Assembly: GCF_947166415.1 (NCBI RefSeq)
Contig: NZ_CAMVEE010000017.1
Span: forward strand, 1 to 42,843
DNA length: 42,843 bases
Source: an uncultured Methanobrevibacter sp.
GTDB lineage: Archaea; Methanobacteriota; Methanobacteria; Methanobacteriales; Methanobacteriaceae
Direction of reading: 5' to 3'
The notes under the pieces were generated by a model that worked only from the letters and a program-made list of their open reading frames with translations, did not search any database and was not told the origin of the DNA. Both the position numbers and the translations under genes were made by a program. Shown piece after piece: positions 1 to 8,107 of the stretch (position 1 is its first letter; every line of letters starts with the position of its first letter).

Positions 1-359
1 TCTGGGACAACGTCAGGAGCAACTAAGAAGTGGTGAATTGCTGCACTGTTAATACTGTGTGCTGCTGCGACAGCTTTTCTTAACAATTTACCTGCTTTAG
101 GAATTTCGATTCCTAATGCCATGTCCATAGCTTCAGCTGATGCTAAAGTATGTGGAATTGGACATACTCCACAGATTCTTTGACATAAAACAGGAGCGGT
201 TTCAGGAGCTTTGTTAAGAACCATCTTTTCTAAACCCCTTACAGGAGTTATACTAAAATACATCCCTTTTGTAACAATCCCTTCATCGTCGACTTCCATG
301 ACTAATTCGGCATGGCCTTCTTGACGAGTTGTTGGGGATATAACTACTCTATCTTTCAA
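1..359 (-). CDS. frhA: Coenzyme F420-reducing hydrogenase, alpha subunit (5' part only)
   Basis: This is the N-terminal 119 residues of the large NiFe subunit of F420-reducing hydrogenase, which transfers electrons from H2 to coenzyme F420 in methanogenesis. The rest lies beyond the left edge. Near the N-terminus are RQEGH (residues 12-16) and the proximal nickel-ligand motif RICGVCP with Cys63 and Cys66, followed by PHTLAS. The start is a TTG at 359, preceded by a GAGGTGA ribosome binding site about 6 nt away; no ATG fits. The nickel-binding C-terminal CxxC cannot be seen. The motif and flanking sequence fit FrhA better than the methyl-viologen hydrogenase MvhA. It is transcribed divergently from the secreted protein at 519. 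Confidence 0.93.
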   Translation of the reverse strand, partial: MKDRVVISPTTRQEGHAELVMEVDDEGIVTKGMYFSITPVRGLEKMVLNKAPETAPVLCQRICGVCPIPHTLASAEAMDMALGIEIPKAGKLLRKAVAAAHSINSAAIHHFLVAPDVVP

Positions 360-518
360 ATTTGTCACCTCAATTTTATAACTTAGAAACTAACATTAAT
401 ACTATATGTATTAAATTACTTATAAATTAATAGGATAATTATAGATAGAAACATATATAAAATATGAAAAAGTATACTAATACTATTCTATATTATAGAA
501 TTTTATGGAGGGAAAATC
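360..518. promoter_or_regulatory. Divergent promoter region with 17-bp palindrome
   Basis: This AT-rich region separates frhA (minus) from the secreted-protein gene (plus). A TATA-like ATTTATAAG at about 416-424 is placed for frhA. ATATATAAAA at about 453-462 is placed for the plus gene and predicts a transcript start near 480-485. At 485-501 lies a perfect inverted repeat, ATTCTATA-T-TATAGAAT, just upstream of the GGAGGG ribosome binding site at 507-512. It would therefore sit at the extreme 5' end of the mRNA as a hairpin, or act as an operator over the start site. Confidence 0.55.
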
Positions 519-1037
519 TTGGAAAAAGAAAATATTATAATATCCATAATTATTGTATTATGTATTGCAGCAGCAGTTGCAGCATATGGAATAACTAACA
601 GTGATGGCCCAATATTTTCAGATTTATCCAGTATGTCTGCTTCAGATAATAAGAATCCCGGACATGGAATTGGAAATAGTACCGCTGTGATTAACGGAAG
701 CGGTTCCTCTGCATCAACAGGTACCAGTGACGGGGGTAGTGGAGGCTCCGGATCAGGTTCTGGTAGTGGATCAGGTTCAGGAACAGGCGACGGCAGTGGA
801 TCAAACTCCGGATCAAATGATAACGGAGGAGGCTCACAAAATTCACAATCAAGTACTGTATTATCATACTCTGAAGCACAAAGTATTGCTGATAGTGCTG
901 TTGGTGAACCAGGATGTTATGCTGGATCTGTAAGTTATTCAGATGGATACTGGTATGCTACAATCTATGATGAAAATGGTACTGCTGTAGACAGTATCGG
1001 TATTAACGATGCAACCGGTAGTGTAAGCAGAATGTAA
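519..1037 (+). CDS. Small secreted Gly/Ser-rich protein with PepSY-like C-terminus
   Basis: A 172-residue protein starting at TTG (519), with a strong GGAGGG ribosome binding site at 507-512. A hydrophobic N-terminal segment (about residues 5-23) is a signal peptide or membrane anchor. Then comes a low-complexity linker of about 60 residues made mostly of Gly, Ser, Asn and Asp. The last 55 or so residues (SYSEAQSIADSAVG onward) alternate like a PepSY-type domain: an Ala-rich helix, a Tyr-rich strand, then a DENGTAVDSIGIN strand and a TGSVSRM end. I infer a cell-surface protein whose small globular domain is held away from the membrane by the linker. The biochemical role is unknown. A hairpin terminator follows at once. 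Confidence 0.8.
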   Translation: MEKENIIISIIIVLCIAAAVAAYGITNSDGPIFSDLSSMSASDNKNPGHGIGNSTAVINGSGSSASTGTSDGGSGGSGSGSGSGSGSGTGDGSGSNSGSNDNGGGSQNSQSSTVLSYSEAQSIADSAVGEPGCYAGSVSYSDGYWYATIYDENGTAVDSIGINDATGSVSRM

Positions 1038-1040
1038 AAA

Positions 1041-1071
1041 AAGATTATTTTTTAATCTTCTTTTTATTTTT
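1041..1071 (+). terminator. Hairpin with T-rich tail
   Basis: AAGATTA (1041-1047) pairs with TAATCTT (1053-1059) across a 5-nt T loop, followed by CTTTTTATTTTTT. It starts 4 nt after the stop codon of the secreted-protein gene and separates that gene from the tRNA genes. Confidence 0.65.
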
Positions 1072-1130
1072 TCATTTAATAGATAAATATATATAACAAA
1101 AAAAATAAATTAATTATTGTTGTACTTAAA

Positions 1131-1204
1131 GGGCCCGTAGCCTAGCTGGATAGGGCGTCGGACTTCTAATCCGAAGACCCCGGGTTCAAATCCCGGCGGG
1201 TCCG
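1131..1204 (+). tRNA. tRNA-Arg (anticodon TCT)
   Basis: A 74-nt tRNA folds fully. The acceptor GGGCCCG pairs with CGGGTCC (one G-T pair), with discriminator G. The anticodon stem TCGGA/TCCGA encloses the loop CTTCTAA, giving anticodon TCT at 1165-1167 (reads AGA). The T arm is CCGGG-TTCAAAT-CCCGG. CCA is not encoded and there is no intron. A TATA-like AAATATATATAA lies about 40 nt upstream (1084-1095). Confidence 0.97.
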
Positions 1205-1260
1205 CTCTCATTACAATCAGCTTTTTTTAAAGACAATTTCACGGATTTAAATATTTTTAT

Positions 1261-1334
1261 GGGCTTGTAGCCTAGTCTGGAAGGGCGTAAGACTCCTAAT
1301 CTTAAGATCGAGGGTTCAAATCCCTCCAAGTCCG
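1261..1334 (+). tRNA. tRNA-Arg (anticodon CCT)
   Basis: A 74-nt tRNA. The acceptor GGGCTTG pairs with CAAGTCC, discriminator G. The anticodon stem TAAGA/TCTTA encloses CTCCTAA, giving anticodon CCT (reads AGG). The T arm is GAGGG-TTCAAAT-CCCTC. It lies 56 nt after tRNA-Arg(TCT), probably on the same transcript, and is similar to it in sequence, which suggests tandem duplication. CCA is not encoded. Its 3' end is only 3 nt from the convergent stop of the EndoQ-like gene. Confidence 0.97.
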
Positions 1335-1337
1335 TTT

Positions 1338-2525
1338 TTAAAAATCATCCAAAGTGATTGGTTTAGCTTCTTTTTTTGGTTCTGGAGTTTCATCAAACAG
1401 AATCTGACCATACTTTCCGCCACCACCAGGAATCACATTTATAGTGCCCTTTCTAAATGATTCTATGGCGGGAGCGATTTTAGAATCAATATTCATTATT
1501 TCACAAATAGGTGAATTAATCAAAACATCAATTTCAGTTCCGAAACTATCAACCAGCTTTTGCCATATTCCCTGAACTGTTTTTGTAGTGACCCCCTTGT
1601 CATAAACGGTTGAAATCAACTCTGCCAAAGGCATCAAATGAACATATTTCGGCCTGAAGTCAGGGTGTTTTGGTTCAGCATAATCAGCAATTTCTGAAAT
1701 CCTGTAATCGACACCTTTTTTAACTCTTCCGCCACAGCCACATTTCATTTTATTTTCCTTTGCAACTAACGGATCGATTAATTTATAGCATTTGATGCAT
1801 GCAGTCATGTGATACTTTCCAAGATTCGGGACCAACCCATAATTTGCTTTAATCTTGTTGTGTTTAATCGCATACTTTATTGAAGAAAATGAAATATCTT
1901 CCATCTCCAATGCATTAAATTCCCTACCTAATCTGTGAGGCCATGGGGAATGTGCATCTGAATTTGTCAAAAACGGAAAATCCTTAAGTTCACTGACTCT
2001 GTCTGCCATGAACGTATCTGCGGACAAGCCCAACTCCACAAAATCTACCTTTTTTTCATAGCAATCATAAATGCTGTCGTATGACTTGTACATGCCTGTC
2101 CATGGGGTGAATGCATGTGCCGGACCAATCAAACAGTCATATTCCCTTACCAATTCCAATAATTCCGCTCCGGAATAATTTGTTCTTGGCCTGCCGTCAA
2201 CAAGCTTGTTTTTAGACACCAGCTTATCAGATAATTCGCGGGCAATTTCAATGTTTGGAATAATGATTACATGATGAATCCTATGTTTTCCTTCCACTTC
2301 AGTTGTCAAAACAAAATCCATGCCGTCAGCCCCATATATTCCGTCGCCCAAGTAGGTTGTGCTTTCTTCAATAATGTCCAACCAACCAGGATGAAACGCA
2401 TCGCCTGTACCCAAAAGCTGCAAGCCTTTCAGCTTTGCTTTTGGAGCCATATTCTTAATCAGCATGTCCTTTGATGATGCGGACGAAAAACAGCTATGAA
2501 TGTGAAAATCAGCATTTACCAACAT
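1338..2525 (-). CDS. EndoQ-like PHP-domain DNA repair endonuclease with PCNA-binding-like tail
   Basis: A 395-residue protein of the TIGR00375 family, which includes endonuclease Q. EndoQ cuts DNA 5' of deaminated bases (uracil, hypoxanthine) and abasic sites. The PHP-type metal site is visible as HIH (His8, His10), Asp42, Glu76, His84-85, His137 and NSDAH (Asp190, His192). A zinc ribbon follows with CIKC (243, 246) and CGC (262, 264), then a C-terminal helical region with GGGGKYG. The chain ends in PITLDDF, which resembles an archaeal PCNA-interacting peptide with Pro in place of the usual Gln. The gene is last in the run that includes PCNA and GINS. Family assignment is strong; substrate range and PCNA contact are inference. 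Confidence 0.85.
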   Translation of the reverse strand: MLVNADFHIHSCFSSASSKDMLIKNMAPKAKLKGLQLLGTGDAFHPGWLDIIEESTTYLGDGIYGADGMDFVLTTEVEGKHRIHHVIIIPNIEIARELSDKLVSKNKLVDGRPRTNYSGAELLELVREYDCLIGPAHAFTPWTGMYKSYDSIYDCYEKKVDFVELGLSADTFMADRVSELKDFPFLTNSDAHSPWPHRLGREFNALEMEDISFSSIKYAIKHNKIKANYGLVPNLGKYHMTACIKCYKLIDPLVAKENKMKCGCGGRVKKGVDYRISEIADYAEPKHPDFRPKYVHLMPLAELISTVYDKGVTTKTVQGIWQKLVDSFGTEIDVLINSPICEIMNIDSKIAPAIESFRKGTINVIPGGGGKYGQILFDETPEPKKEAKPITLDDF

Positions 2526-2547
2526 ATATAAAAATTACCATCTTATA

Positions 2548-3105
2548 TTATATTAAATTATTTAATATCTTCTTTATATCATTGACAGGATATTTTTCCT
2601 TTTTTACGTATAAATCAGTATTTAAATTGTCATCATTAACAATTCCGGAATTCTCATTCAAATTTCCTAAAAATAAATTGGTTTTATCGATTAAATTAAT
2701 TATTTGGCCTTGAGTTGTGGGATATGCAAGCTTTAATGTTGGAATGTTCAAATCGCAAACCATCTTAACTGCCAGGCTATGGAAATTATTGCAAGAGTTT
2801 CCACCAAATAAAATCAGATCATTCAATGCATTGTATATTTTTTGATAATTTTTAGGGCGTCTTCCAATAATTATGGCCGCATCAGCTTCATTTAAAACAT
2901 TGGCCAATAAAAACAACCTTCCCTTCACACCTGAAGGAATTTCACTTGAAGAATAATTGTTCAAAAAATCAAAAGAGAAGTTTCCCTCGCAAATGTCCAT
3001 ATTATCATATTTGGAAAAATTAGATGGAGATAAATAAGTGTGTCCATTCTTTTCAATCAATGGAATGACAATCATTGAAGTATCTGGTATGACTAGAATA
3101 TTCAT
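2548..3105 (-). CDS. Conserved-looking protein of unknown function
   Basis: A 185-residue soluble protein I do not recognise. It starts MNILVIPDTSMIVIPL, like the first strand of an alpha/beta fold, and contains further strand-helix units: AAIIIGRRPKNYQKI, then LILFGGNSCNNFHSLAVKMVCDLNIPTL, then a likely nucleotide- or ligand-loop region AYPTTQGQII. The C-terminal 40 residues are Asn/Lys-rich. There is no signal peptide or membrane segment. It sits 30 nt after the PAC2 gene and 22 nt before the EndoQ-like gene on the same strand, so it is probably co-transcribed with both. The context suggests housekeeping or repair, but no function is assigned. Confidence 0.75.
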   Translation of the reverse strand: MNILVIPDTSMIVIPLIEKNGHTYLSPSNFSKYDNMDICEGNFSFDFLNNYSSSEIPSGVKGRLFLLANVLNEADAAIIIGRRPKNYQKIYNALNDLILFGGNSCNNFHSLAVKMVCDLNIPTLKLAYPTTQGQIINLIDKTNLFLGNLNENSGIVNDDNLNTDLYVKKEKYPVNDIKKILNNLI

Positions 3106-3135
3106 GTTAAAAAAAAGTTAAAAATGATATATTGT

Positions 3136-3906
3136 TTAACCAATATATCTTAAATCATCTGCTGTTCCCGCATTAGCCTTATTAATTAAATCTTGTTCCA
3201 TTTGTTGAGCACGAGCAATCATTTGTCTGGTTTCTTCAGCCCTTTCCTCTAATTTATCCACGTTGATTTCAAAATTGAGTAAAAATGATAACTTATCCAA
3301 TATTGCTTCAGCGGATTCTGCATCAATGAAATAACCTGGAGTTTCACCCATAAGGCAGGATCCATGAATTCCTTGACGAACAGCGAGGCCCAAGAACAAT
3401 CCGGAAGCTCCAACAATGCCCCCATCATTAGACCTTATCTCAATGTCAGCTTCTTTTAACAGTTCCACATCTTCTGCATGAGTAGCCGCTCCAAGAACTT
3501 TAGGATTTTCTATTGGTTGACCGGTAGCCATTCCGCCTAATGTAAAAATTCTGCTAATTCCGTATTGCTTAACGAATTCCAGGATTTCTTTACATGCTAA
3601 GTATTGGCCTTCCGGAGATAAGGATTGGGTATTACCCACTAGGATAATCAAATCCAAATTATCTTCACCAATATCCTTCAAGTAATATAATTCATTAATC
3701 ATGTTTCCAATAACTCCCTCATCCTTTACAAGAACTTGAGGAGGGAAAGTTGGAGAATAGATTTCAGCAAATTTAGTTGCTTCGAATTCATCAATCATAT
3801 GATCGGCAGCCAATTTACCAACATGACCAATGCCCGGTAATGCTTCAATGAAAATAGGGTTGTCTAATTCAATTTCTTCTAAAACAGTGATTTCTGTAGC
3901 ATTCAT
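3136..3906 (-). CDS. PAC2-family protein (proteasome assembly chaperone type)
   Basis: A 256-residue PAC2-family protein, related to the archaeal proteasome-assembly factors PbaA/PbaB and to ATP-grasp-partner proteins. Characteristic pieces are the N-terminal [58 protein letters not shown], and the late [10 protein letters not shown] and [13 protein letters not shown] segments. The C-terminal 45 residues are charged and likely a helical tail. It starts at ATG 3906, three bases after the stop of nop10, in the translation gene run. Its role in proteasome assembly here is inferred from family membership. Confidence 0.88.
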   Translation of the reverse strand: MNATEITVLEEIELDNPIFIEALPGIGHVGKLAADHMIDEFEATKFAEIYSPTFPPQVLVKDEGVIGNMINELYYLKDIGEDNLDLIILVGNTQSLSPEGQYLACKEILEFVKQYGISRIFTLGGMATGQPIENPKVLGAATHAEDVELLKEADIEIRSNDGGIVGASGLFLGLAVRQGIHGSCLMGETPGYFIDAESAEAILDKLSFLLNFEINVDKLEERAEETRQMIARAQQMEQDLINKANAGTADDLRYIG

Positions 3907-3909
3907 TAC

Positions 3910-4080
3910 CTATAACTCCTTCATTGATTCTTTTTTCAATATACGACGATATTTTCCATATTTATCCTCAACAGAAAATTTTGGAGGATAAATCACTTTA
4001 AGTTTACTGCCACATTTTGGGCAAGCGTCTTTTAAAGTATAAATCCCGCATTCGGGACATTTATTCATTTTCATATTCAT
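3910..4080 (-). CDS. nop10: RNA-protein complex protein Nop10
   Basis: A 56-residue protein, the usual size of archaeal Nop10, part of the H/ACA ribonucleoprotein that guides pseudouridylation of rRNA. The zinc ribbon is CPEC (Cys8, Cys11) and CPKC (Cys20, Cys23), followed by the diagnostic PPKFSVEDKYGKYRR segment. It starts at ATG 4080, although in-frame ATG codons at 4074 and 4068 are possible. Six bases separate it from the aIF2-alpha stop codon, and three bases separate its own stop from the PAC2 start. The aIF2-alpha/Nop10/PAC2 order is a common archaeal arrangement. Confidence 0.95.
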   Translation of the reverse strand: MNMKMNKCPECGIYTLKDACPKCGSKLKVIYPPKFSVEDKYGKYRRILKKESMKEL

Positions 4081-4086
4081 AAGAAT

Positions 4087-4884
4087 CTAATTATCTAACT
4101 CTCTTAAGAAAGAACCATTTCCTTCAGATTCTTCAACAACAGCAATGCATCTATCAGCCGCAGCCTTAAGAGCTTTTTCAGCCAATAAATAATCAGTGGA
4201 TTTTACTGTAATCCTATATCTTGGTGCCCCAACACATTGGACCTTAATCTCTTCTTCATCATCACCATTGTCTTCAGCGGCTTTAAGAGCAGCAACAATA
4301 ATTTCCACACCGTTAGGCACAAAAGTTTCAATATCAACATAACCACTAATGTGAACTTCAGGAGGAGTAATGTTCTTTTTAGCTACTTCAGTAATAGCAT
4401 TAGCCCATTCTTCTGGAATTCCTTCTTCAGTAAGTGATTCTGCACCTTCATCTGAAGCGGTTTCAAAAGCACCGTAAACATCACCAAAGATGTCCATAAG
4501 TTCGTAACCTACTTCATCGTAAGCTTCATCTAAACTTTTATCTAAAGATTTAGCAGATAATTCTAAAAATTTTTCAGCTTTTTGTTCAATTTTCCAATGT
4601 TGGATTTTTTTAGTTCTTTGATCTTCACGGATTCTTTTTAAAGAAGCATCAACATGCCCTTTTTTAGGATTAACTCTGAGAACACGACAGACGATTTTTT
4701 GGTTTTCTCTTACGTGGTCCCTGATATTTTTTACCCAACCAGAAGATACTTCAGAAATATGAATAAAAGCTTCTTTGCCCTGATATTCTTCTAATTTAGC
4801 AAAAGCCCCATAATTAAGAACTTTGTAAACTGTACCTACAATAAGTTCTCCTTCATCAGGCCATTCTTGACTTTTTCTTACCAT
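4087..4884 (-). CDS. eif2a: Translation initiation factor aIF2, alpha subunit
   Basis: A 265-residue subunit of the heterotrimeric aIF2 that brings initiator tRNA to the small ribosomal subunit. The N-terminal S1/OB domain (about residues 10-85) shows [34 protein letters not shown] and [16 protein letters not shown] central helical domain follows, then a C-terminal alpha/beta domain (about 175-255) with [23 protein letters not shown]. The start ATG at 4884 has a GGTGAG site just upstream. It follows S27e by about 60 nt in the same run. The length matches the family. Confidence 0.97.
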   Translation of the reverse strand: MVRKSQEWPDEGELIVGTVYKVLNYGAFAKLEEYQGKEAFIHISEVSSGWVKNIRDHVRENQKIVCRVLRVNPKKGHVDASLKRIREDQRTKKIQHWKIEQKAEKFLELSAKSLDKSLDEAYDEVGYELMDIFGDVYGAFETASDEGAESLTEEGIPEEWANAITEVAKKNITPPEVHISGYVDIETFVPNGVEIIVAALKAAEDNGDDEEEIKVQCVGAPRYRITVKSTDYLLAEKALKAAADRCIAVVEESEGNGSFLRELDN

Positions 4885-4947
4885 ACTCTCACCAACATTA
4901 ATAAAAATTATAAAAAATAGTAAAAAATTAAGTTAAAAACTAGAAAT

Positions 4948-5127
4948 CTAGTTTAAAACTTTTTCAATGTGTGCAGTGATTTTAGCTTTAGCACCGCGAG
5001 ATTTGACAAGGGTTTTACCACAAATAATACATTTTACATCGGATGCTGCACGATCAAATATTACTTGTTCATTGTCACAATCTAAACATTTAACTTTTAA
5101 AAAGTTTCCTCTACCTTTACTAACCAT
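4948..5127 (-). CDS. rps27e: 30S ribosomal protein S27e
   Basis: A 59-residue zinc-ribbon ribosomal protein. The Cys pairs CLDC and CIIC are visible, with the family's VKCLDCDNEQVIFDRAAS stretch. I place the start at ATG 5127 (MVSKGRGNF) because an AGGTGAT site ends exactly 4 nt upstream. A GTG nine bases earlier overlaps that site and is less likely. The gene begins 9 nt after the L44e stop codon, so the two are co-transcribed. Confidence 0.95.
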   Translation of the reverse strand: MVSKGRGNFLKVKCLDCDNEQVIFDRAASDVKCIICGKTLVKSRGAKAKITAHIEKVLN

Positions 5128-5136
5128 GTTAATCAC

Positions 5137-5415
5137 CTATTTAGCTACAAATTCAGGTTTTCCTGTTCTGAAAGATTGTTTGATGTGAGATTTACCACAT
5201 TCTTTACATTTAAGTCTTAAGTCTAATTTTTTAACAGGTTTATTTCCAGCAGGTAAAGGCCTTGGATAACCTCTGTAACCAGCAGTTACACGTCTGAATT
5301 GTCTTTGTCCCCAAGTTAACTCACTAGCTTTTCTCCTTTTAGCAGTGTGAACTTCGTGCATTGTATGTCTTTTACAATGAGGACAGTATGTTCTTTTTTC
5401 TTTTGGTATTTTCAT
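5137..5415 (-). CDS. rpl44e: 50S ribosomal protein L44e
   Basis: A 92-residue zinc-binding ribosomal protein. It starts [22 protein letters not shown], with the first CxxC near residue 11 and a second, CKECGK, near residue 70. Basic residues are plentiful, as expected for an rRNA-binding protein. ATG 5415 is chosen because a GGTGA motif lies just upstream; the GTG inside that motif would add three residues. It leads the short run L44e, S27e, aIF2-alpha, Nop10, PAC2, and a 220-bp gap separates it from GINS. Confidence 0.95.
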   Translation of the reverse strand: MKIPKEKRTYCPHCKRHTMHEVHTAKRRKASELTWGQRQFRRVTAGYRGYPRPLPAGNKPVKKLDLRLKCKECGKSHIKQSFRTGKPEFVAK

Positions 5416-5635
5416 ATTTTTCACCGTAATTAATAAGTCATTATAAATCTATCAGTGAATTTATCTAAACTCAGTTTATGCTAAAAAACGTTAGAGATTA
5501 AAACTGCATTGTAACGCATCAAGTCTACAGACAGCAAAAATCCAAATTATATAAAAAAATATAATTTTTTATTATCACAAATAGATACGGTTAGTATATC
5601 TATCTATCAAGTTATTTAAAGTTAATGGCAATGAC
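5416..5635 (-). promoter_or_regulatory. Intergenic region between GINS and L44e, with hairpin
   Basis: This 220-bp gap has no gene I can support. An inverted repeat AAATTATAT (5544-5552) with ATATAATTT (5559-5567) and a 6-nt A/T loop could end the PCNA-GINS transcript, although its downstream tail is only partly T-rich. Nearer the L44e start, ATTTATAAT at about 5434-5442 is a TATA-box candidate. The stretch between looks unstructured. I searched it for C/D-box motifs and found none that are convincing. Confidence 0.4.
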
Positions 5636-6448
5636 CTAAATTTTAACCTGTCTGCCCTTGCGATTTTTGAAAAATACTTTCGCATTTATTAAAGGCAAAG
5701 TCACTAAGTCTTGGGGTCTGAATGGACCGTAGATTTTTTCGTCAACGCCTATAATTTGGCCTACTTCATCAAAAACCAACATGGTGACAAGTTCTGTGTC
5801 CTTAGCAATTCTTTTGGACTCAAAATCATAAAATTCTTCGTTTTCATCAAAAGCGTTAGGATTTTCTTCAAGGCTTTTTTGTACCTTAGGAGCAGGTTTT
5901 TGAGGTTGCTTTACAGGCTCCGGTTTTTTATCGACAACAGGTTTTGGAACTGCAACATCAGGTTCTGATTTAATAGGCTCTTCAGAAATCAGAGTGTTTG
6001 ACTGAGTCTCCTTCGGTTTGATAATTTGAGGCTCTTCAATCTCCTCATCATCATCAGACAACTTTTCCAGTGAAATGTTTCCCCGGTGATTCTTCAATGT
6101 GTCAATCAACGAAAAATAGAATTTCTCCTCTTCAGGTGTTAAGTTCAATGGAGTTGTATCAACCAAATCAAACTGAGGTTTGCCTGTAAATAGATGATAT
6201 GACCTGTGGATGTTTACAACAGCTGCATTTGTGATTTTATGCTCTCTTCTCTCACAGATTTCTGTTGCTATCCTCTGAGCTTCATGTAAAATTTGAGGAA
6301 CGTTGGAAAATGGATCGCTGATAGCTTCCTTTTTTAGCTCATCTAAATAATCATGAATATCATTATAGAATGTCTCTTCTACACGAGCTAAAGTACCATT
6401 ATTACGCTCTTTTTTTTGAATTTCACGCAGTTTTCGATATAGATCCAC
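5636..6448 (-). CDS. Archaeal GINS complex subunit (Gins51/Sld5-Psf1 type)
   Basis: A 270-residue subunit of GINS, which joins MCM helicase to other replisome proteins. The N-terminal helical A domain (about residues 1-120) starts MDLYRKLREIQKKERNN and carries the ITNAAVVNIHRSYHLFTGKP segment typical of this family. A charged, Pro/Lys-rich linker (about 125-200) separates it from a small C-terminal beta domain (about 215-270) with VTMLVFDEVGQIIG and LVTLPLINAKVFFKNRKGR. A-then-B order with a long linker is the Gins51 layout. It starts at GTG 6448, about 60 nt after the PCNA gene. Confidence 0.88.
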   Translation of the reverse strand: MDLYRKLREIQKKERNNGTLARVEETFYNDIHDYLDELKKEAISDPFSNVPQILHEAQRIATEICERREHKITNAAVVNIHRSYHLFTGKPQFDLVDTTPLNLTPEEEKFYFSLIDTLKNHRGNISLEKLSDDDEEIEEPQIIKPKETQSNTLISEEPIKSEPDVAVPKPVVDKKPEPVKQPQKPAPKVQKSLEENPNAFDENEEFYDFESKRIAKDTELVTMLVFDEVGQIIGVDEKIYGPFRPQDLVTLPLINAKVFFKNRKGRQVKI

Positions 6449-6506
6449 TTAATACCATCTCTAAAAAAATAACTTTTAAAAAATAAAAAAAGTAGAACAA
6501 ATGAAA

Positions 6507-7241
6507 TTATTCATCTGTTTCTAATCTAGGAGCAAGCAAGAAACTAAGTTTACCATCGCCTGTAACCATAGTAAGGGTTAAGCTTAACGGCATGTCAGTA
6601 CCTAAACTAATTTCAGCTTCCTCTGAAAATTTATCCGCCTTAAGCATTTCTCTAATTTTATCTAATGAGAATAAAGCTTTTGCATGTTCTGAAATATTTT
6701 CACCGTGAAGATACTTGATACTTGCATCACCGAATTCGCCGTCTGCAGATGCAATGAAGTAGTCTTCATCCACTTGAAGTGCAATTTTATCTGAAAATAT
6801 ATCAATATCGTTAATACAATCTTTTAAGATAGAGAAACGAACTTTGAAGTTAGTTGGATGCTCGATATTAGGTGGAACAGGGTTATCATATTCCATATCG
6901 ATTAATCTTATTTTGAATGTTCTTGTTGCATCGCCTTCAAAAGTAATGATAAAATTACCTTCATCAACAGACATTAGAACTCTATCCTGTGATTTTGCAC
7001 GTTTGAGAACTCTCATGAATTCGTCAGTATCTATGTTGATTTTTTCTGGAACATCACAAATATACTCATCAAATAAGCTTGATTTGAGCTCTAAATGTAC
7101 AAAAGTTATGTGACTACGGTCTAAGGCATCTAATCTCATGCCTTCACTATCAGTTTGAATTTGTACTTCATCAACAATAGATGAAATAGCATCAAAACTT
7201 GTTTTCAATATACTAGAATCGCTTAATTCTGCTTTAAACAT
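6507..7241 (-). CDS. pcn: DNA polymerase sliding clamp (PCNA)
   Basis: A 244-residue sliding clamp, normal length for archaeal PCNA, which forms a ring tethering polymerase, FEN1 and ligase to DNA. Family segments include [22 protein letters not shown], the [18 protein letters not shown] strand with the conserved Dx[19 protein letters not shown], and the C-terminal [13 protein letters not shown]. The ATG at 7241 is preceded by an AGAGGATT site. It is the first gene of the replication/translation run; GINS follows at 59 nt, and a PIP-tailed EndoQ-like gene lies further down the same strand. Confidence 0.97.
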   Translation of the reverse strand: MFKAELSDSSILKTSFDAISSIVDEVQIQTDSEGMRLDALDRSHITFVHLELKSSLFDEYICDVPEKINIDTDEFMRVLKRAKSQDRVLMSVDEGNFIITFEGDATRTFKIRLIDMEYDNPVPPNIEHPTNFKVRFSILKDCINDIDIFSDKIALQVDEDYFIASADGEFGDASIKYLHGENISEHAKALFSLDKIREMLKADKFSEEAEISLGTDMPLSLTLTMVTGDGKLSFLLAPRLETDE

Positions 7242-7333
7242 AAATAATCCTCTAAGTTTAATGTTTAAAATTTATAAATTATACATATATTTTTGTTGGA
7301 ACTATTTATATAAATTTTTTCATTATAGTAATA
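7242..7333 (-). promoter_or_regulatory. Promoter region of PCNA gene
   Basis: The 92-bp gap between the trpA stop and the PCNA start is almost entirely A/T. A good TATA-like TTTATATAAATA lies at about 7300-7311, predicting a transcript start near 7280 and a leader of about 40 nt that carries AGAGGATT. No hairpin terminator for the trp operon is evident. Confidence 0.5.
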
Positions 7334-8107
7334 TTATTCATTTGAAGCCTTTTTCATGCTTGAAACATAATCCTTTAATGCTTCTGTAGCATTTTCCCCA
7401 TTTTCTTCAATGATTTTGACAATTGCACTTCCAACAATGACTCCATCGGCAATATTGCCAATTTCTCTAGCTTGATCAGGAGTATTGATTCCAAAACCGA
7501 CCGCTACAGGTATATCGGTAACATCACGAATGTCTGAAATTATTGCACCCAAATCAGTTTTAATTTCACTGCGCATTCCTGTAACTCCCAATGAAGAAAC
7601 GACATATATGAAACCGCTTGCTTCTCCAGCAATCATTTGAATCCTTTCCTTTGAAGTCGGTGCTATCAATGAGATTACATCAACATCATTCTTTTTGGCG
7701 ATTTCTGCAATTTCACCTTTCTCTTCATAAGGCAAATCCGGAGAAATGATTCCATCAATTCCCAACTCATTGCATCTTTTAAAGAATTTTTCATATCCGT
7801 AAAAGAATACCGGATTGATATAAGTTAAAAATACCAAAGGAACATCAGTTTGCAGACGTACTCTCCTTACGATATCAAAGACATCATCGGTTGTAGTGTT
7901 ATGCTTCAATGCACGTACATTGGCATCCTGTATCACAACACCTTCAGCCATAGGATCAGAAAAAGGAATTCCTATTTCTATCAAGTCACAGCCGGCCTCT
8001 TCCATAGCCAATATGTATTCAACTGTCTTGTCAATTGTAGGATCTCCCGCAGTTAAAAAACCTATGAATGCTTTGCCATTTTGAAATGCATTAGCAATTT
8101 TACTCAT
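7334..8107 (-). CDS. trpA: Tryptophan synthase alpha subunit
   Basis: A 257-residue TIM-barrel enzyme that cleaves indole-3-glycerol phosphate to indole for the beta subunit. Signatures are [11 protein letters not shown], the [15 protein letters not shown] motif with catalytic Glu and Asp, YINPVFFYG, the [12 protein letters not shown] loop, and [10 protein letters not shown] with [10 protein letters not shown] for phosphate binding. It is the last gene of the operon and overlaps the trpB stop by 8 nt, so translation is probably coupled. The length is slightly short of bacterial TrpA but normal for archaea. Confidence 0.97.
   Translation of the reverse strand: MSKIANAFQNGKAFIGFLTAGDPTIDKTVEYILAMEEAGCDLIEIGIPFSDPMAEGVVIQDANVRALKHNTTTDDVFDIVRRVRLQTDVPLVFLTYINPVFFYGYEKFFKRCNELGIDGIISPDLPYEEKGEIAEIAKKNDVDVISLIAPTSKERIQMIAGEASGFIYVVSSLGVTGMRSEIKTDLGAIISDIRDVTDIPVAVGFGINTPDQAREIGNIADGVIVGSAIVKIIEENGENATEALKDYVSSMKKASNE

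Noticed and set aside
691-933. Frames of 62 and 68 residues inside the Gly/Ser-rich gene
   Set aside because: They are by-products of low-complexity Gly/Ser codons in the real frame and have no ribosome binding site.
5416-5635. Possible C/D-box guide RNA in the gap before L44e
   Set aside because: Only loose TGATG and CTGA matches at unsuitable spacing; no paired C, D, C' and D' boxes.
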